Positions 15,945 to 27,900 of a stretch of DNA of 64,000 bases are shown one piece after another; the stretch's first letter is position 1; the number at the start of each line of letters is the position of its first letter. The DNA comes from Pseudomonas maumuensis (GTDB lineage Bacteria > Pseudomonadota > Gammaproteobacteria > Pseudomonadales > Pseudomonadaceae). A model generated the notes under the pieces. The model worked only from the letters and a program-made list of their open reading frames with translations, was not told the DNA's origin and made no database searches. Position numbers and translations under genes: made by a program. The DNA lies in the NCBI RefSeq assembly GCF_019139675.1, contig NZ_CP077077.1:4774001-4838000 (forward strand). The letters run 5' to 3'.

Positions 15945-18900
15945 TCAGAACCCCATGCTGAAGCTCACCACCACGCCATGGTCACGGTTCTCGCTGGACA
16001 GCTGCCCGGAGTACCCGACCCCGAGCTTGCCGCTCGCGCCCACCGACAGGTCCACCCCGGCCTCGACCACCGCCGCGTCCTTGGCAATCGGCACACCCTC
16101 GGTGCTGAAACCGTCGCCGCCACCGATGAAGCGCAGATCGGCATCGGGCTTGTCGTCACCGAAGGCATGACGCCAGCCCACCGACAACCGCGGCGTGATG
16201 GTGCTGCCGTTGTCGAGCAGGATGCGCTTGCCAGCCCGCACGCCCAGGGTGGAGAAGGTCACATCCTGGTCGACCTTGCCCTCCAGCCGCCCTGCCCCGC
16301 CCTTCTCATGGGCGGTGTCGCTGTCGTAGTTGACATACGCCAGCCCGGCGAACGGCTCCAGGGCAATGCCGCCGGCATCGATGGCGTAACCCACCTCACC
16401 GAACACCTGGGCGCTGCGCGCCTTGTACTTGGCCTTGAGGCGGTCGTCGTAGCTGCCGACGGTGACATCGCGCTTGGTGTCGATGTCGTGCCAGCTGTAG
16501 GCCACGCCCAGGCGAGCGGCGAAGGCATCCAGCTGGTAACCGAGATAGGTGGTCAGGTGGTAGCTGTCCACCGTGGCGTCCGAGCGGCGACGGTGCGCGT
16601 CGATGCTCGAGCGGGTGTAGCCGGCGGCGGCACCCACTTTCCACTCATCGTCCAGCGCGCGGTCCACACCGAGCATGAAGCCCGACAGGTCGCGGTCGAC
16701 GCTGGCATGGCTGCTGCTGCCGTCGTAGGTGCCCCAGCCGCCGATGGCACGGATCCAGCCCACGGCCTGGCCCTGGCAGCCTTCGCTGGTCAGTTGCTGG
16801 TTGGCGGTCGGCGCCAGGGTGCGACGCGGGTCGTCCTGGTTGGTGCAATCGGCCTGACGCAGGCGGTCATTGACCGCGTCGCGGACGTAGCGTGAGTCCT
16901 CGATCAGCACGGTCGCGGTGCTGGCGTGGATCTCGCCGGACAGGCTGTCGAACGCCGCCTGGGCGCCCTGGCGGTCCAGCGGCAGCAGGTTGTTGACCAG
17001 TTCGGCCGGCGCTCCGGCACTGGCCAGCGCGGTGGCCACGCCACGCTGGTTGCCAGTAGCGGCGACATCGGCGAAGGAGTTGCCGTTGCGGCTGACGGAC
17101 AGGGTCACCTGGTTGGCGCCGTAGTTCAGCGAGCTGTTGAGGAACGCCGAGTTGGCCAGGTTGGTGGTGGCGAAGGTGCCGTTCACCCCACCCGCCGCGC
17201 TGACCACGGTGTACTGGCCGTTGCCACTGGCCAGGTTGGCGACCATCAGGCTGCCGCCGAGGTTGGCGGTGCCGCCCACATTCAGGTAGTTCACCGGCGA
17301 GGTGCCGAGGTCGATCACCAGGGTGCCGGTGGCGCCGTTGGTGAAGTTGCCCGACACGTTCAGGTTACCGGCAGGCCCTGGCAGCACGGTGCCGTTGTTG
17401 GTCAGGCCGGCGACGGTGCCGTTGCCGGTCAGTGCGGCGCCATTGGCCACTGTGACCTGGGCTGCGAGGTTGCTGCCCGGATTGGCCGCATCGCCCACCT
17501 GCAACACGCCTTGGTTGACGTTGAAGGCGCCACTGAACGGCTGGTTGCCAGTCAGCAGCAAGGTACCACCGCCCTGCTTGGTGGTGGTGCCAGTACCGCT
17601 GAGAGTGCCGTTGAAGGTGCCATTGCTGCCTTGGGCGAAGACCAGGTTGGCATTGTTGAGGATGCTGCCCTGCAGGCTGGTGGTGTTGCCGACCAGGGTA
17701 CCGCCACTGACGGTGGTGCCACCGCTGTAGGTGTTGGCGCCCGAGAGGATCAGAGTGCCAGCGTCGAGTTTCTCGATGCCGCCGCTACCGACCAGCGGCA
17801 CGCTGACGGTGGCGGTGGCACCAGCGTTGACACGCACCGACGCCAGGCTGCCATCGGCACCGTTGACCGGCGTCAGGCTACCGCCAGCGCCAGGCACGAC
17901 CTGGTAGCCGTTGCTGAGGAACTGCAAGCCCTCGAACGACTGGTTGCCGACCACGGTGACGGTGCCAGAGGTACCGCCGAAGACCGCGTAGCCACCACTC
18001 CAACCTTCGCTGCTGGTGCCACCGGCGTTGGTCCACCCGGTATTCGGCCCCCAGGTTCCGCTGCCACCGCCGATGCTGCCGTCGGGATTGATCTTGCCGC
18101 CATTCCAGAACTGCAGCTCTTCGCCGGCGTTCTGTACCACCAGGTTGATCTGGTTGGCGATGGCAGTCTGCAGGCTCAGGTCACCCAGAACCACGCTGCC
18201 CGGAATCGCACCGAACACCAGGCCGTTGTCGGTGAGCGTGCCGCCGTAGCTGAACAGTTGGTAGACACCGGTGCCGAAGCCACCGGCATCAGTGATGTTC
18301 AGCGTGCCGTCCAGCACCAGGTTGCCGTTGACCTTGACCACGGTGGTGGAGGCCGCCGGGGCGCCGAGGCTGAAGTCCAGGGCGCTGCCCGACGCCAGGT
18401 CGAGGCTGCCGACGGTGAGCGGCGTGGCGCTCTGGCCGGCGGCCAGGGTGGCGCCATTGGCGATCTGCACCGCGCCGCCATAGGTACCGCTGCCGCCCAG
18501 GCGGGCGCCGGTGGCGACCTGCACGGTGGCACTGTCGAGGCGGCCATTGACCAGCAGGCTGCCGGCGTTGACCTGGGTCGCGCCGGTCAGGCCATTGATG
18601 CCGGTCAGCAGCAGTTCGCCAGTGCCGTTCTTGGTCAGGGTGCCAGTACCGGTGAGGTTGCCGGTGTAGCTGCCGTTGGCGTTCTGCTCGAAGGTCAGGG
18701 CCGCGTTGTTGAGGATCGCGCCTTGCAGGCTGGTGGTATTGCCCACCACGCCGCCTGCGTTGACCTGGGTGCCGCCGGTGTAGGTGTTGGCACCGTTCAG
18801 TGTCAACAGGCCAGCGCCATTCTTGATCAGCCCACCGGTGCCGCTGACCACGCCGTTGAGGGTCAGGGCGTTGCTGCCGCCGATGGCCAGGGCGCCGTTG

Positions 18901-21900
18901 AGCACGGCATTGTTGGCCAGGGTCACGGCGGTGTTGCTGTCCAGCGTGGTGCCGCCCGCGGCCGTCAGGGCGCCACTGCCCAGCGCGCTATCGTTGCCTA
19001 GCACCAGAGTGCCGCCGTTGAGGGCGGTACCGCCGCTGTAGCCATTGGCAGCGTTGAGCACCAGGGTGCCGCCGTCTTGCTTGGCGACGCTGCCGGTGCC
19101 GTTGAGGGCGACGTTGAGGGTGGCGGTGACGCCGCTGTCGACCCGCAGGTTGGTGGTGCCGTTGCCCAGCAGTTCACCGGCCGTCCCTGCATTGAGCACG
19201 TAGCCGTCGGTGACGAACTGCAGGCCGGTGATGTTGTGGCTGCCGTTCACGGTGACGGTGCCGGGGGCGCCCTGGAACACGGCGAAGGTGTCGTTCCAGG
19301 TGCCGTTGAGCACGCCGTTGGCGTCGGTCCAGTTGGTGTTGGTGGCATCCCAGACGCCGCTGCCGCCCTCGATCACACCGTTGGCCACGGTCTGGCTGCC
19401 GTCCCAGAACAACACGTTGCTGGCGCCACCGACCACCAGGTTGACCTGGTTGGCCACGGCGGTCTGCACCGTCAGGTCGGTGACCGGCACCGGCGTGGTG
19501 CCGAAGCTCATGCCGTTGTTGGTGAGGCTGCCGCCGTAGGCGAACAGTCGATACACGCCGGCGCCGAAGCCGCCGATGTCGGTGACGTTGAGGGTGCCGC
19601 CCAGGGTCAGGTCGTTGGCCACGTTGACCAGCGGTGTGCTGCCAGCCGACGGTGCGCCCAGCGAAGCGTTGAAGTTGGCGCCGCTGTCGAGCACCAGGCT
19701 GCCGGCATTCAGGGTGCTGCCGCCGATGGCCGCCAGGTTGCCGCCATTGGCCACGGTCACCGCACCACCGAGGCTGCCGGCACCGCTGAGGGTGGCGCCG
19801 CTGGCGACGTTGACCGTGCCGCTGGCCAGGGACCCATCCACCTTCAGCCCGCCGCCTTGCACGTTGGTATTGCCGGTGTGGCTGTTGGCGCTGCGCAGCG
19901 CCAGGGTGCCGGCGCCGAGTTTGTTCAGGGTGCCAGTGCCACCGATATTGCCATCGAAGGTGCCGCCTTCGACGTTCAGGCTGTTGCCAGCGGCGATGGC
20001 GATCGCACCAGTGCCTCCTATGTCACCCAGTGTGGTGTTGCCGTCGAGGTTGAGGCTGGCGCCACTGCTGACGTTCAGCTCGCTCTGGGTGCCCAGGGCG
20101 GTGGTGCCGACGGTGCTCAGGCTGCCGGACAGGATATTGAGGATGCCGCTGAAGGTGTTGTTGCCCGACAGCGTCAGGTCAGCCAGGCCGCTCTTGTTCA
20201 AGGTACCTGCACCACTGAGCACGCCGGCCAGGTGCAGGTCGTTGCTGCCCAGCACGTTGAGCACGTCGCTGACATTCACCGAGTTGGCCAAGGTGACGGC
20301 ACTGGCACTGTCGAGGTTGGCGTTACCGGTGACGTCCAGGCCACCGCTGCCAAGGGCGGCATCGTTGCCCACCACCAAGGTGCCGGCCTGCAGCTCGGTA
20401 CCACCGCTGTAGGTGTTGGCGCCCATCAGCGCGAAGCGGGCGACGCCGGCCTTGAGCAGGCGGCCGCTGCCGCCGACGGTGCCGCCGAGGGTCAGGTCGT
20501 TGCTGCCCAGGATCGTCAGGTCACCGGTGGCGTTGACGTTGTTGGCCAAGGTCACGGCCTGGCTGCTGTCCAGGCTGGTGCCGGCCACGGTGTTCAGGCT
20601 GCCGCTGCCCAGTGCGGTATTGGAGCCCAGCACCAGGGTGCCGCCGTTGAGCGCGGTGTTGCCGGCATAGGTGTTGTTGCCAGCCAGCGCCAGCCGGGCG
20701 CTGCCAGCCTTGACCAGGCCACCGGCGCCGCCGATGTTGCCGCCCAGCGCCAAGTCGTTGCTGCCGGCGATGTTCAGCGGCCCCGCCAGGGTGATGGCAT
20801 TGGCCAGCGTGACCGAGGCATTGCTGTCGAGGGTGGTACCCGCCGCGGTTTCAAGCGCACCGCTGCCCAGGGCCGTGTTGCTGCCGACGATCAAGGTACC
20901 GCCACTGAGCACGGTACCGCCGCTGTAGCTGTTGCTGCCGTTGAGCACCAGGGTACCGCTGTCGAGCTTGTTGAGCTTGCCGACGCCGGTCAGGCCGACA
21001 TCGAGGGTCGCCGTGGCGCCCGGATCGACCCGCACGCTGGTGTCGCCACTCGCGCCGTTGATCAGGTCGAGCGCACCGGCGGTGCCCGCCAGCAGGCGGT
21101 AGCCATCGCTGACGAACTGCAGGCCGTTGACCGTCTGGCTGCCGTCGACGGTGACATCGCCGGCAGTGCCCTGGAACACCGCGAAGGTGCTGCCCCAGGT
21201 GGTGTTGGTCAGGCCGTTGAGGTCGGTCCAGTTGGTATTGCCGGCGTTCCACACGCCGGCACCGCCGTCGACCTGACCGTTGGCCACGTTCTGGCTGCCA
21301 TCCCAGAACTGGATATTGAGCCCCGCAGCGCTGACCAGCAGGTTGACCTGGTTGGCCAGGGCGGTCTGCAAGCTCACGTCGCCCAGGCCCACACCCAGCG
21401 GCAGGCTGCCGAAGTCCAGACCGTTGTCGGTGAGGGCGCCGGTGTAGTCGAAGACGCGGTACACACCGTTGCCGAAGCCGCCGATACTGCTCACGTTGAG
21501 CGTGCCGTCGAGGGTCAGGTTGCCACCGACGTTGAATAGCGCGGTGCCGCCAGTGGACGGCGAGCCGAGGCCGATATCGACGATCGAACCGCTGTTGAGC
21601 ACCAGGCTGCCGAGGCCCAGGGTCGCGCCGCTCTGCCCGGCCAGGTGGCCACCGTTGTCGATCACCACCGAGGAATTGGCGGTGCCGCTGCCGGTGAGGG
21701 TCGCACCACTGGCCACGGTCAGCAGGTTGCTGCCCAAGGTGCCATCGACCTTCAAGGTACCGGCGTTGACCAGCGTGTTGTCGGCCAGGTTGCTGGTGCC
21801 GGTCAGGGTCAGGGTGCCGCTGCCGACCTTGGTCAGGCCGCCCAGGCCGTTGAGACCACCGGCGAAGGTGCTGCTGAGGTTGTTGCCGCCCAGGCTCAGG

Positions 21901-24900
21901 ACGCTGCCGCCCCCAACATCGACCAGGCCGCTGCCGGTCAGGCTGCCGAGGCTGGCGTTGCCGTTGAGTTTGAGCTGGCCGCTGGCGCCGACGTTGAGGG
22001 TGTCGACGTTGGCCAGCACACCGCTGCCGAGGGTGGTGAGGGAGCCCGCCTGGATGTCGACGTTGCCGGTGAAGGTCTTGACGCCGACCAGGGTGAGGTC
22101 GGCGACGCCGGTCTTGACCAGGTTGCCACCGCCGCCAAGGTCGCCGCTGAGGATCAGCGCATTGGCGGCTTCGATAGTCAGGTTGGCACCGTTGCTCAGG
22201 GCGATGGTGTTGCCCAAGGCCATGGCCGAGCTGTTGGCCAGGGTGGCGTCGGCGGTGACCGCCAGGGTGCCGGTACCCAGTGCGCCGCTGCTGCCCAGGG
22301 TCAGGCGCCCGGCGTTGAGCTGGGTGCCGCCCTGGTAGCCGTTGTTGCCATTGAGGGTCAGGTTGCCGCTGCCGTTCTTGGTCAGGCCTGCCGTGCCGTT
22401 GATCACGCCGTTGAGGGTCAGGTCATTGCTGCCATCGACTGTCAGGCCAGCGTTGAGGGTGACGTTGTTGGCCAGGGTGGTGCTGGCGCCGCTGCTGAGG
22501 GACGAGACCCCGGCGACGGTCAGGGCGCCCTGCCCCAGCGCGTTGTCGTTGCCGACCACCAGCCGGCCTGCACCGAGGGTGGTGCCGCCCAGGTAGCTGT
22601 TGGCGCCGTTGAGGGTCAGGGTGCTGGCACCGGCCTTGTTCAGGCCGCCGACGCCATCCACCACGCCGGTGAGGGTCAGGTCGGCGCTGCCCGGCAGGTT
22701 GAGGGTGCCGCCCAGGTGCACGTTGTTGGCCAGGGTAGCGCCCGCACCGCCAGCATCGAGGCTGGTGTTGGCGCCGGTGCTGAGGTCGCCGCTACCCAGC
22801 GCGGTGTTGCTGCCGACCACCAAGGTGCCGGCGTTGAGGGTGGTGCCGCCGCTGTAGGTGTTGTTGCCGTTGAGGGTCAGGCTGGCGGCGCCGTTCTTGA
22901 CCAGGCCATTGCTGCCGGAGACCACGCCGTTGAGGGTCAGCGCCTGGCTGCCGCCGAGGGTCAGGTTGCCACCGGCGAGATTGACGGCATTGGCCAGTGC
23001 CAGTGCCTGGCTCGCGTCGAGGCCGGCTGCGCCGGTGACGGTCAGGGCGCCGCTGCCCAGGGCGCCGGCGTTGCCCAGCAGCAGGCTGCCGGCCTGCAGC
23101 GAGGTGCCGCCGGCGTAGGTGTTGCTGCCATTGAGCACCAGTTGCCCGGCACCCAGCTTGTTCAGCGCACCGGCACCGCTGATGACACCATCGAGGGTCA
23201 GGGCCTGGGTGTTGTTGACGCCGAGAGTGGTACCGGCGCCGAGGCCGATGGCGTTGGTCACCTGCAGCACGCCGGTGGTGGCCAGGGTGCTGTTACCGGT
23301 CACCGACAGGCTGCCCGTGCCCAGGGCGGTATTGTTGCCCAGCGTCAGGGTGCCAGCGCCTAGTGTGGTGGTGCCTTGGTAGGTGTTGGCGGCGCCGAGG
23401 GTCAAGTTACCGGTACCGGTCTTGGTCAGGCCGCCGGTACCGCTGATCACGCCGTTCAATGTCAGGTCGTTGGTGCCGGTCAGGCTCAGGGTGTCGTTCA
23501 GCGCCACCTGGTTGGCCAAGGTCAGGGCGCCGGTGGTGGCCAGGTTGCTGGCGCCGCCGACGGTCAGGCTGCCGGTACCCAGGGCCTGGTTGTTGCCCAG
23601 GGTGAGCGTGCCGGCATTGAGGGTCACGCCGCCAACCAAGGTGTTGGCGCCACTGAGGGTGAGGTTGCCGGCACCGTTCTTGGTCAGGCTGCCGGCCCCC
23701 GTGACCAGCCCGCCCAGGCCCAGGTCGTTGCTGCCGGCGATGGTGAGGTTGCCCCCCAGGTTGACGGTGTTGCCGATAGTGATCGTCGAGGCGCTGTCCA
23801 GGGTGGTCCCGGCAGCCGCGTTGAGCTGGCCGAGGCCGAGGGCGCTGGAGCTGCCGAGCACCAGGGTGCCGGCATTGAGATTGGTGTTGCCCAGATTGCC
23901 ATTGGTGCCGTTCAGGGTCAGGGTGCCGCTGCCGGTCTTGGTCAGGCCGCCGACGCCGGTGACGTTGCCGCCCAGGGTCAGGTTCTGCGCCCCGGCGACG
24001 GTCAGGTTACCGGCCAGGTTGATCAGGTTGGCCAGGGTGACGTTGGCATTGCTGCTCAGGGTAGTGCCGCCGGCTGCGTTCAGGGCACCCGTGCCCAGCG
24101 CCGTGTTGCTGCCGACCACAAGGGTTCCGCCGTTCAGGCTGGTAATGCCCTGCTGGCTGTTGCTGCCGTTGAGGGTGAGCGTGCCGGCACCGCCCTTGAT
24201 CAGGCCACCGGTGCCGCTCAGCGCACCGTTGAGGGTAAGGTCGTTGCTCCCCGGCAGGGTGAGGTTGGCGTTCAGGGCGATAGTATTGCCCAGCGCCAGG
24301 TTGCCGGTGGTGGCCAGGCTGGCGGCGCCGGTCACGGTGAGGCCGCCAGTGCCCAGGGCCTGGGCGTTGCCCAGGGTCAGGGTGCCGGCACCCAGGCTGG
24401 TGCCGCCGCTGTAGGTGTTGGCATTGCCCAGGGTCAGGTTGGCGCCGCCGTTCTTGATCAGGCTGCCAAGCCCCGAGACCACACCGGACAGGCCCAGATC
24501 GGCGGAGCCGGCGACGGTCAGGGCACCGCTGAGGCTGAAGGCGTTGCCGAGGGTGACGGATGTATTGCTGTCCAGGGTAGTGCCGTTGGCGGTGCTGACC
24601 GCGCCGGTACCGAAGGCGGTGTTGTTGCCGACCACCAGCGTGCCGCCATTGAACAGGGTGCCGCCGGTATAGCTGTTGGCGCCATTGAGCACCAGCGTGC
24701 CACTGTCGAGCTTGGCCAGTTGGCCGCTGCCAGAGAGGCCGACGTTGAGGGTCGCGGTGACACCCGGGTCGACACGCACGGCAAAGGCGCCGTTGCTGCC
24801 GTTGACCAGGTCCAGGCCACCAGCGCCGATCAGGCGATAGCCGTTGGTGACGAACTGCAGGCCAGTGACGGCCTGGGTGCCGACCACGGTGACATCGCCC

Positions 24901-27900
24901 GCAGTACCCTGGAATACCGCAAAATCGCTAGCCCAGCTGCCGTTGAGCACGCCGTTGACATCGGTCCAGTTGGTGTTGCCACCGTTCCAGGTACCGGAAC
25001 CGCCATCGATCACGCCATTGGGCACGGTCTGCGCGCCATCCCAGAACTGCACGGTGCCACTGGCGCCGCCGACCAGCAGGTTGATCTGACTGCCAATGGA
25101 GGTCTGCACCTGAAGGTCGCCGGGCAACATGACGCCCGGCACGTTGCCGATCAGCAGGCCGTTGTCGACCAGCGCGCCAGTGTAGTCGAACAGGCGGTAG
25201 ATACCGGTGCCGAAGCCGCCGAGGTCGGTGACGTTGAGAGTGCCGTCCAGGGTCAGGTTGCCATTGACGTTGACCAACGCGGTGCCGCCGGTGGCCGGCG
25301 ATGCCAAGCCGAAGTCGAGGATCGAGCCGCTGTGCAGGGTCAGCGCACCGGTGCCGAGGGTCGCGCCGCTGTTGGCCAGCAGGTGCGCGCCGTCGGCGAT
25401 GTCGACCGCGCCCAGCAAGCTACCGGTGCCGCCGAGGCTGGCGCCGCTGTTGACCTGCACGTTGGCGCTGGCCAGCGAGCCGGTGACGTTGAGCAGGCCG
25501 GCATTGACCGTGGTATTGCCGCCGAGCACGTTGACGCCGGACAGTTCGAAGCTGCCGGTACCGGTCTTGACCAGCCCGCCACTGCCGGCCAGGGCACCGC
25601 TGAACACGCTGTTGAGGTTGTTGCCGCCCAGGGTCAGGGCACCGCCGCCGGCGATGTTCACCGTGCCGGCCCCGCTCAGGCCACCGATGGTGGCGCTGGC
25701 GCCGAGATTGAGGCTGGTGCCGGCGCCGACGCTGACCGCCGAGGTATTGCCCAGGGCCGTGCTGCCGACCGTGGTGATGCTGCCGCCGAGCAGGTCGATG
25801 GCGCCGCTGAAGGTGTTGTTGCCAGTGAGTGTCAGGTCGGACACGCCGTTCTTGATCAACCCGCCGGTACCACTGAGCACACCGCCCAGGGTCAGGTTGT
25901 TGCTGCCGCCGAGGGTCAGGTTGGCGCCGAGGTTGACGTCGTTGCCCAGGGTCATCGCCACGCTGTTGGCCAGTGTCGAGGCGCTGCCGACGTTCAATGC
26001 GCCGGTGCCCAGCGCGGCGGCGTTGGCCAAGGTCAGGGTGCCGGCATTGAGGTTCAGGCCACCGCTGAAGGTATTGGCGCCGCTCAGGGTCAGATTGCTG
26101 CTGCCGTTCTTGGTCAAGGCCCCGGCACCGCTGATTACGCCGCCCAAGGTCGTGGTGTTGTTGCCTGGCAGGGTCAGGGTAGCGCCGTTGCCAAGGGCGA
26201 TGGCGTTGCCGAGGTTGAGGGTGGCGCTGGAGTCGAGGCTGGCATTGCCGCCCACGCTCAAGGCGCCACCACCGATGGCGTTGTTGTTACCCAGGACCAG
26301 GGTGCCGGCATTTAGGGTGGTACCACCGCTGTAGGTGTTGTTGCCGTTGAGGGTCAGCGCGGCGCTGCCGTTCTTGACCAGCGCACCGCTACCGCTGATG
26401 AGACCGCCGAGGGTGGTGGCGTTGCTGCCCAGCACGGTCAGGGTATTGGCGCCGAGGTTGATGCCGTTGGTCACGGCGACGGCGGTGCTGGCGTCGAGGT
26501 TGGCGTTGCCGCCCACGGTCAGGGCGCCGATGCCCAGCGCGGTGTTGCTGCCCAGGGTCAAGGTGCCGGCATTGAGCTGGGTGCCGTTGGTGTAGAGGTT
26601 GTTGCCGCTCAGGGTCAGGTTGGCGTTGCCATTCTTGACCAGCGAACCGATGCCGCTGACCACGCCGCTCAGGCCCAGGTCGGCGCTGCCATCGATGGTC
26701 AACGGGCCGGCGATGTTCACGTCGTTGGCCAGGCTCACCGCCGTATTGGCATCCAGGTGGGTACCGGCCAGGGTACTGAGGGTACCGGTACCCAGCGCAG
26801 TGTTGCTGCCGACCACCAGGGTACCGGCGTTCAGGCGGGTGATGCCGCTGTTGCTGTTGTTGCCGGTCAGGGTCAGTGTGGTGCCGCCATTCTTGGTGAT
26901 GCCGCCGGCACCGGCGATGACGCCGCTCAGGGTCAAATCGTTGCTGCCGGGCAGGATGAAGTTGCCCGCCAGGTTGAGCGCGTTGCCAAGGTTCAGCCCG
27001 GCCACGCTGGTGTCCAGCGTGGTGTTGTTGGCGGCGTTGAGCGCACCGGTGCCCAGTGCGGTGTTGCTGCCGACCACCAGGGTGCCGGCGTTGAGGGTGG
27101 TGGCGCCACTATGGGTGTTGTTGCCGCTCAGGGTCAGGGTGGCGCTGCCATTCTTGACCAGGCCGCCAGTGCCGCTGAGGGTGCCGGCCAGGGTGAGGTT
27201 GCTGGTGGTCGGCAAGGTCAGGTCGGCACCGAGGTTGACGGCGTTGTTCAGGGTCATCGCCGCCGAGTTGGCCAGGGTCGACGCACCACCGACCGTCAAC
27301 GCGCCGGTTCCCAACGCGGCGGCGCTGGCCAGGGTCAAGGTACCGGCATTGAGCGTGAGGCCGCCGCTGAAGGTGTTGGCGCCGCTCAGGGTCAGGTTGG
27401 TGGCGCCGTTCTTGACCAGTGCGCCGGTACCGCTGATCACACCGCCCAAGGTGGTGGTGTTGCTGCCTGGCAGGGTCAGGGTGTTGCCGGCGAGGTTGAT
27501 GGCGTTGCCCAGGTTCAGGGTGCCGCTGCCGTCGAGGCTGGCATTGCCGCCCAGGGTCAGGCCGCCGGTGCCCAGGGCATTGCTGTTGCCCAGGGTCAGC
27601 AGCCCAGCGTTCAGGGTGGTGCCGCCACTGAAGGTATTGTTGCCATTGAGCGTCAGGCTGGCACTACCGCTCTTGACCAGGGCGCCGGTGCCGCTGATCT
27701 GCCCGGTCAGGGTGGTGGCGTTGCTGCCCAGCACGGTCAAGGTGTTGCCGCCCAGGCTGATGCTGTTGGTCGCCGAAACGGCGGTACTGGTGTCCAGGTT
27801 GGCGTTGCCGCCCAGGGTCAGGCCGCCGATGCCCAGTGCGGTGTTGCTGCCGAGAATCAAGGTACCGGCATTGAGCTGGGTGCCGTTGGTGAAGGTGTTG

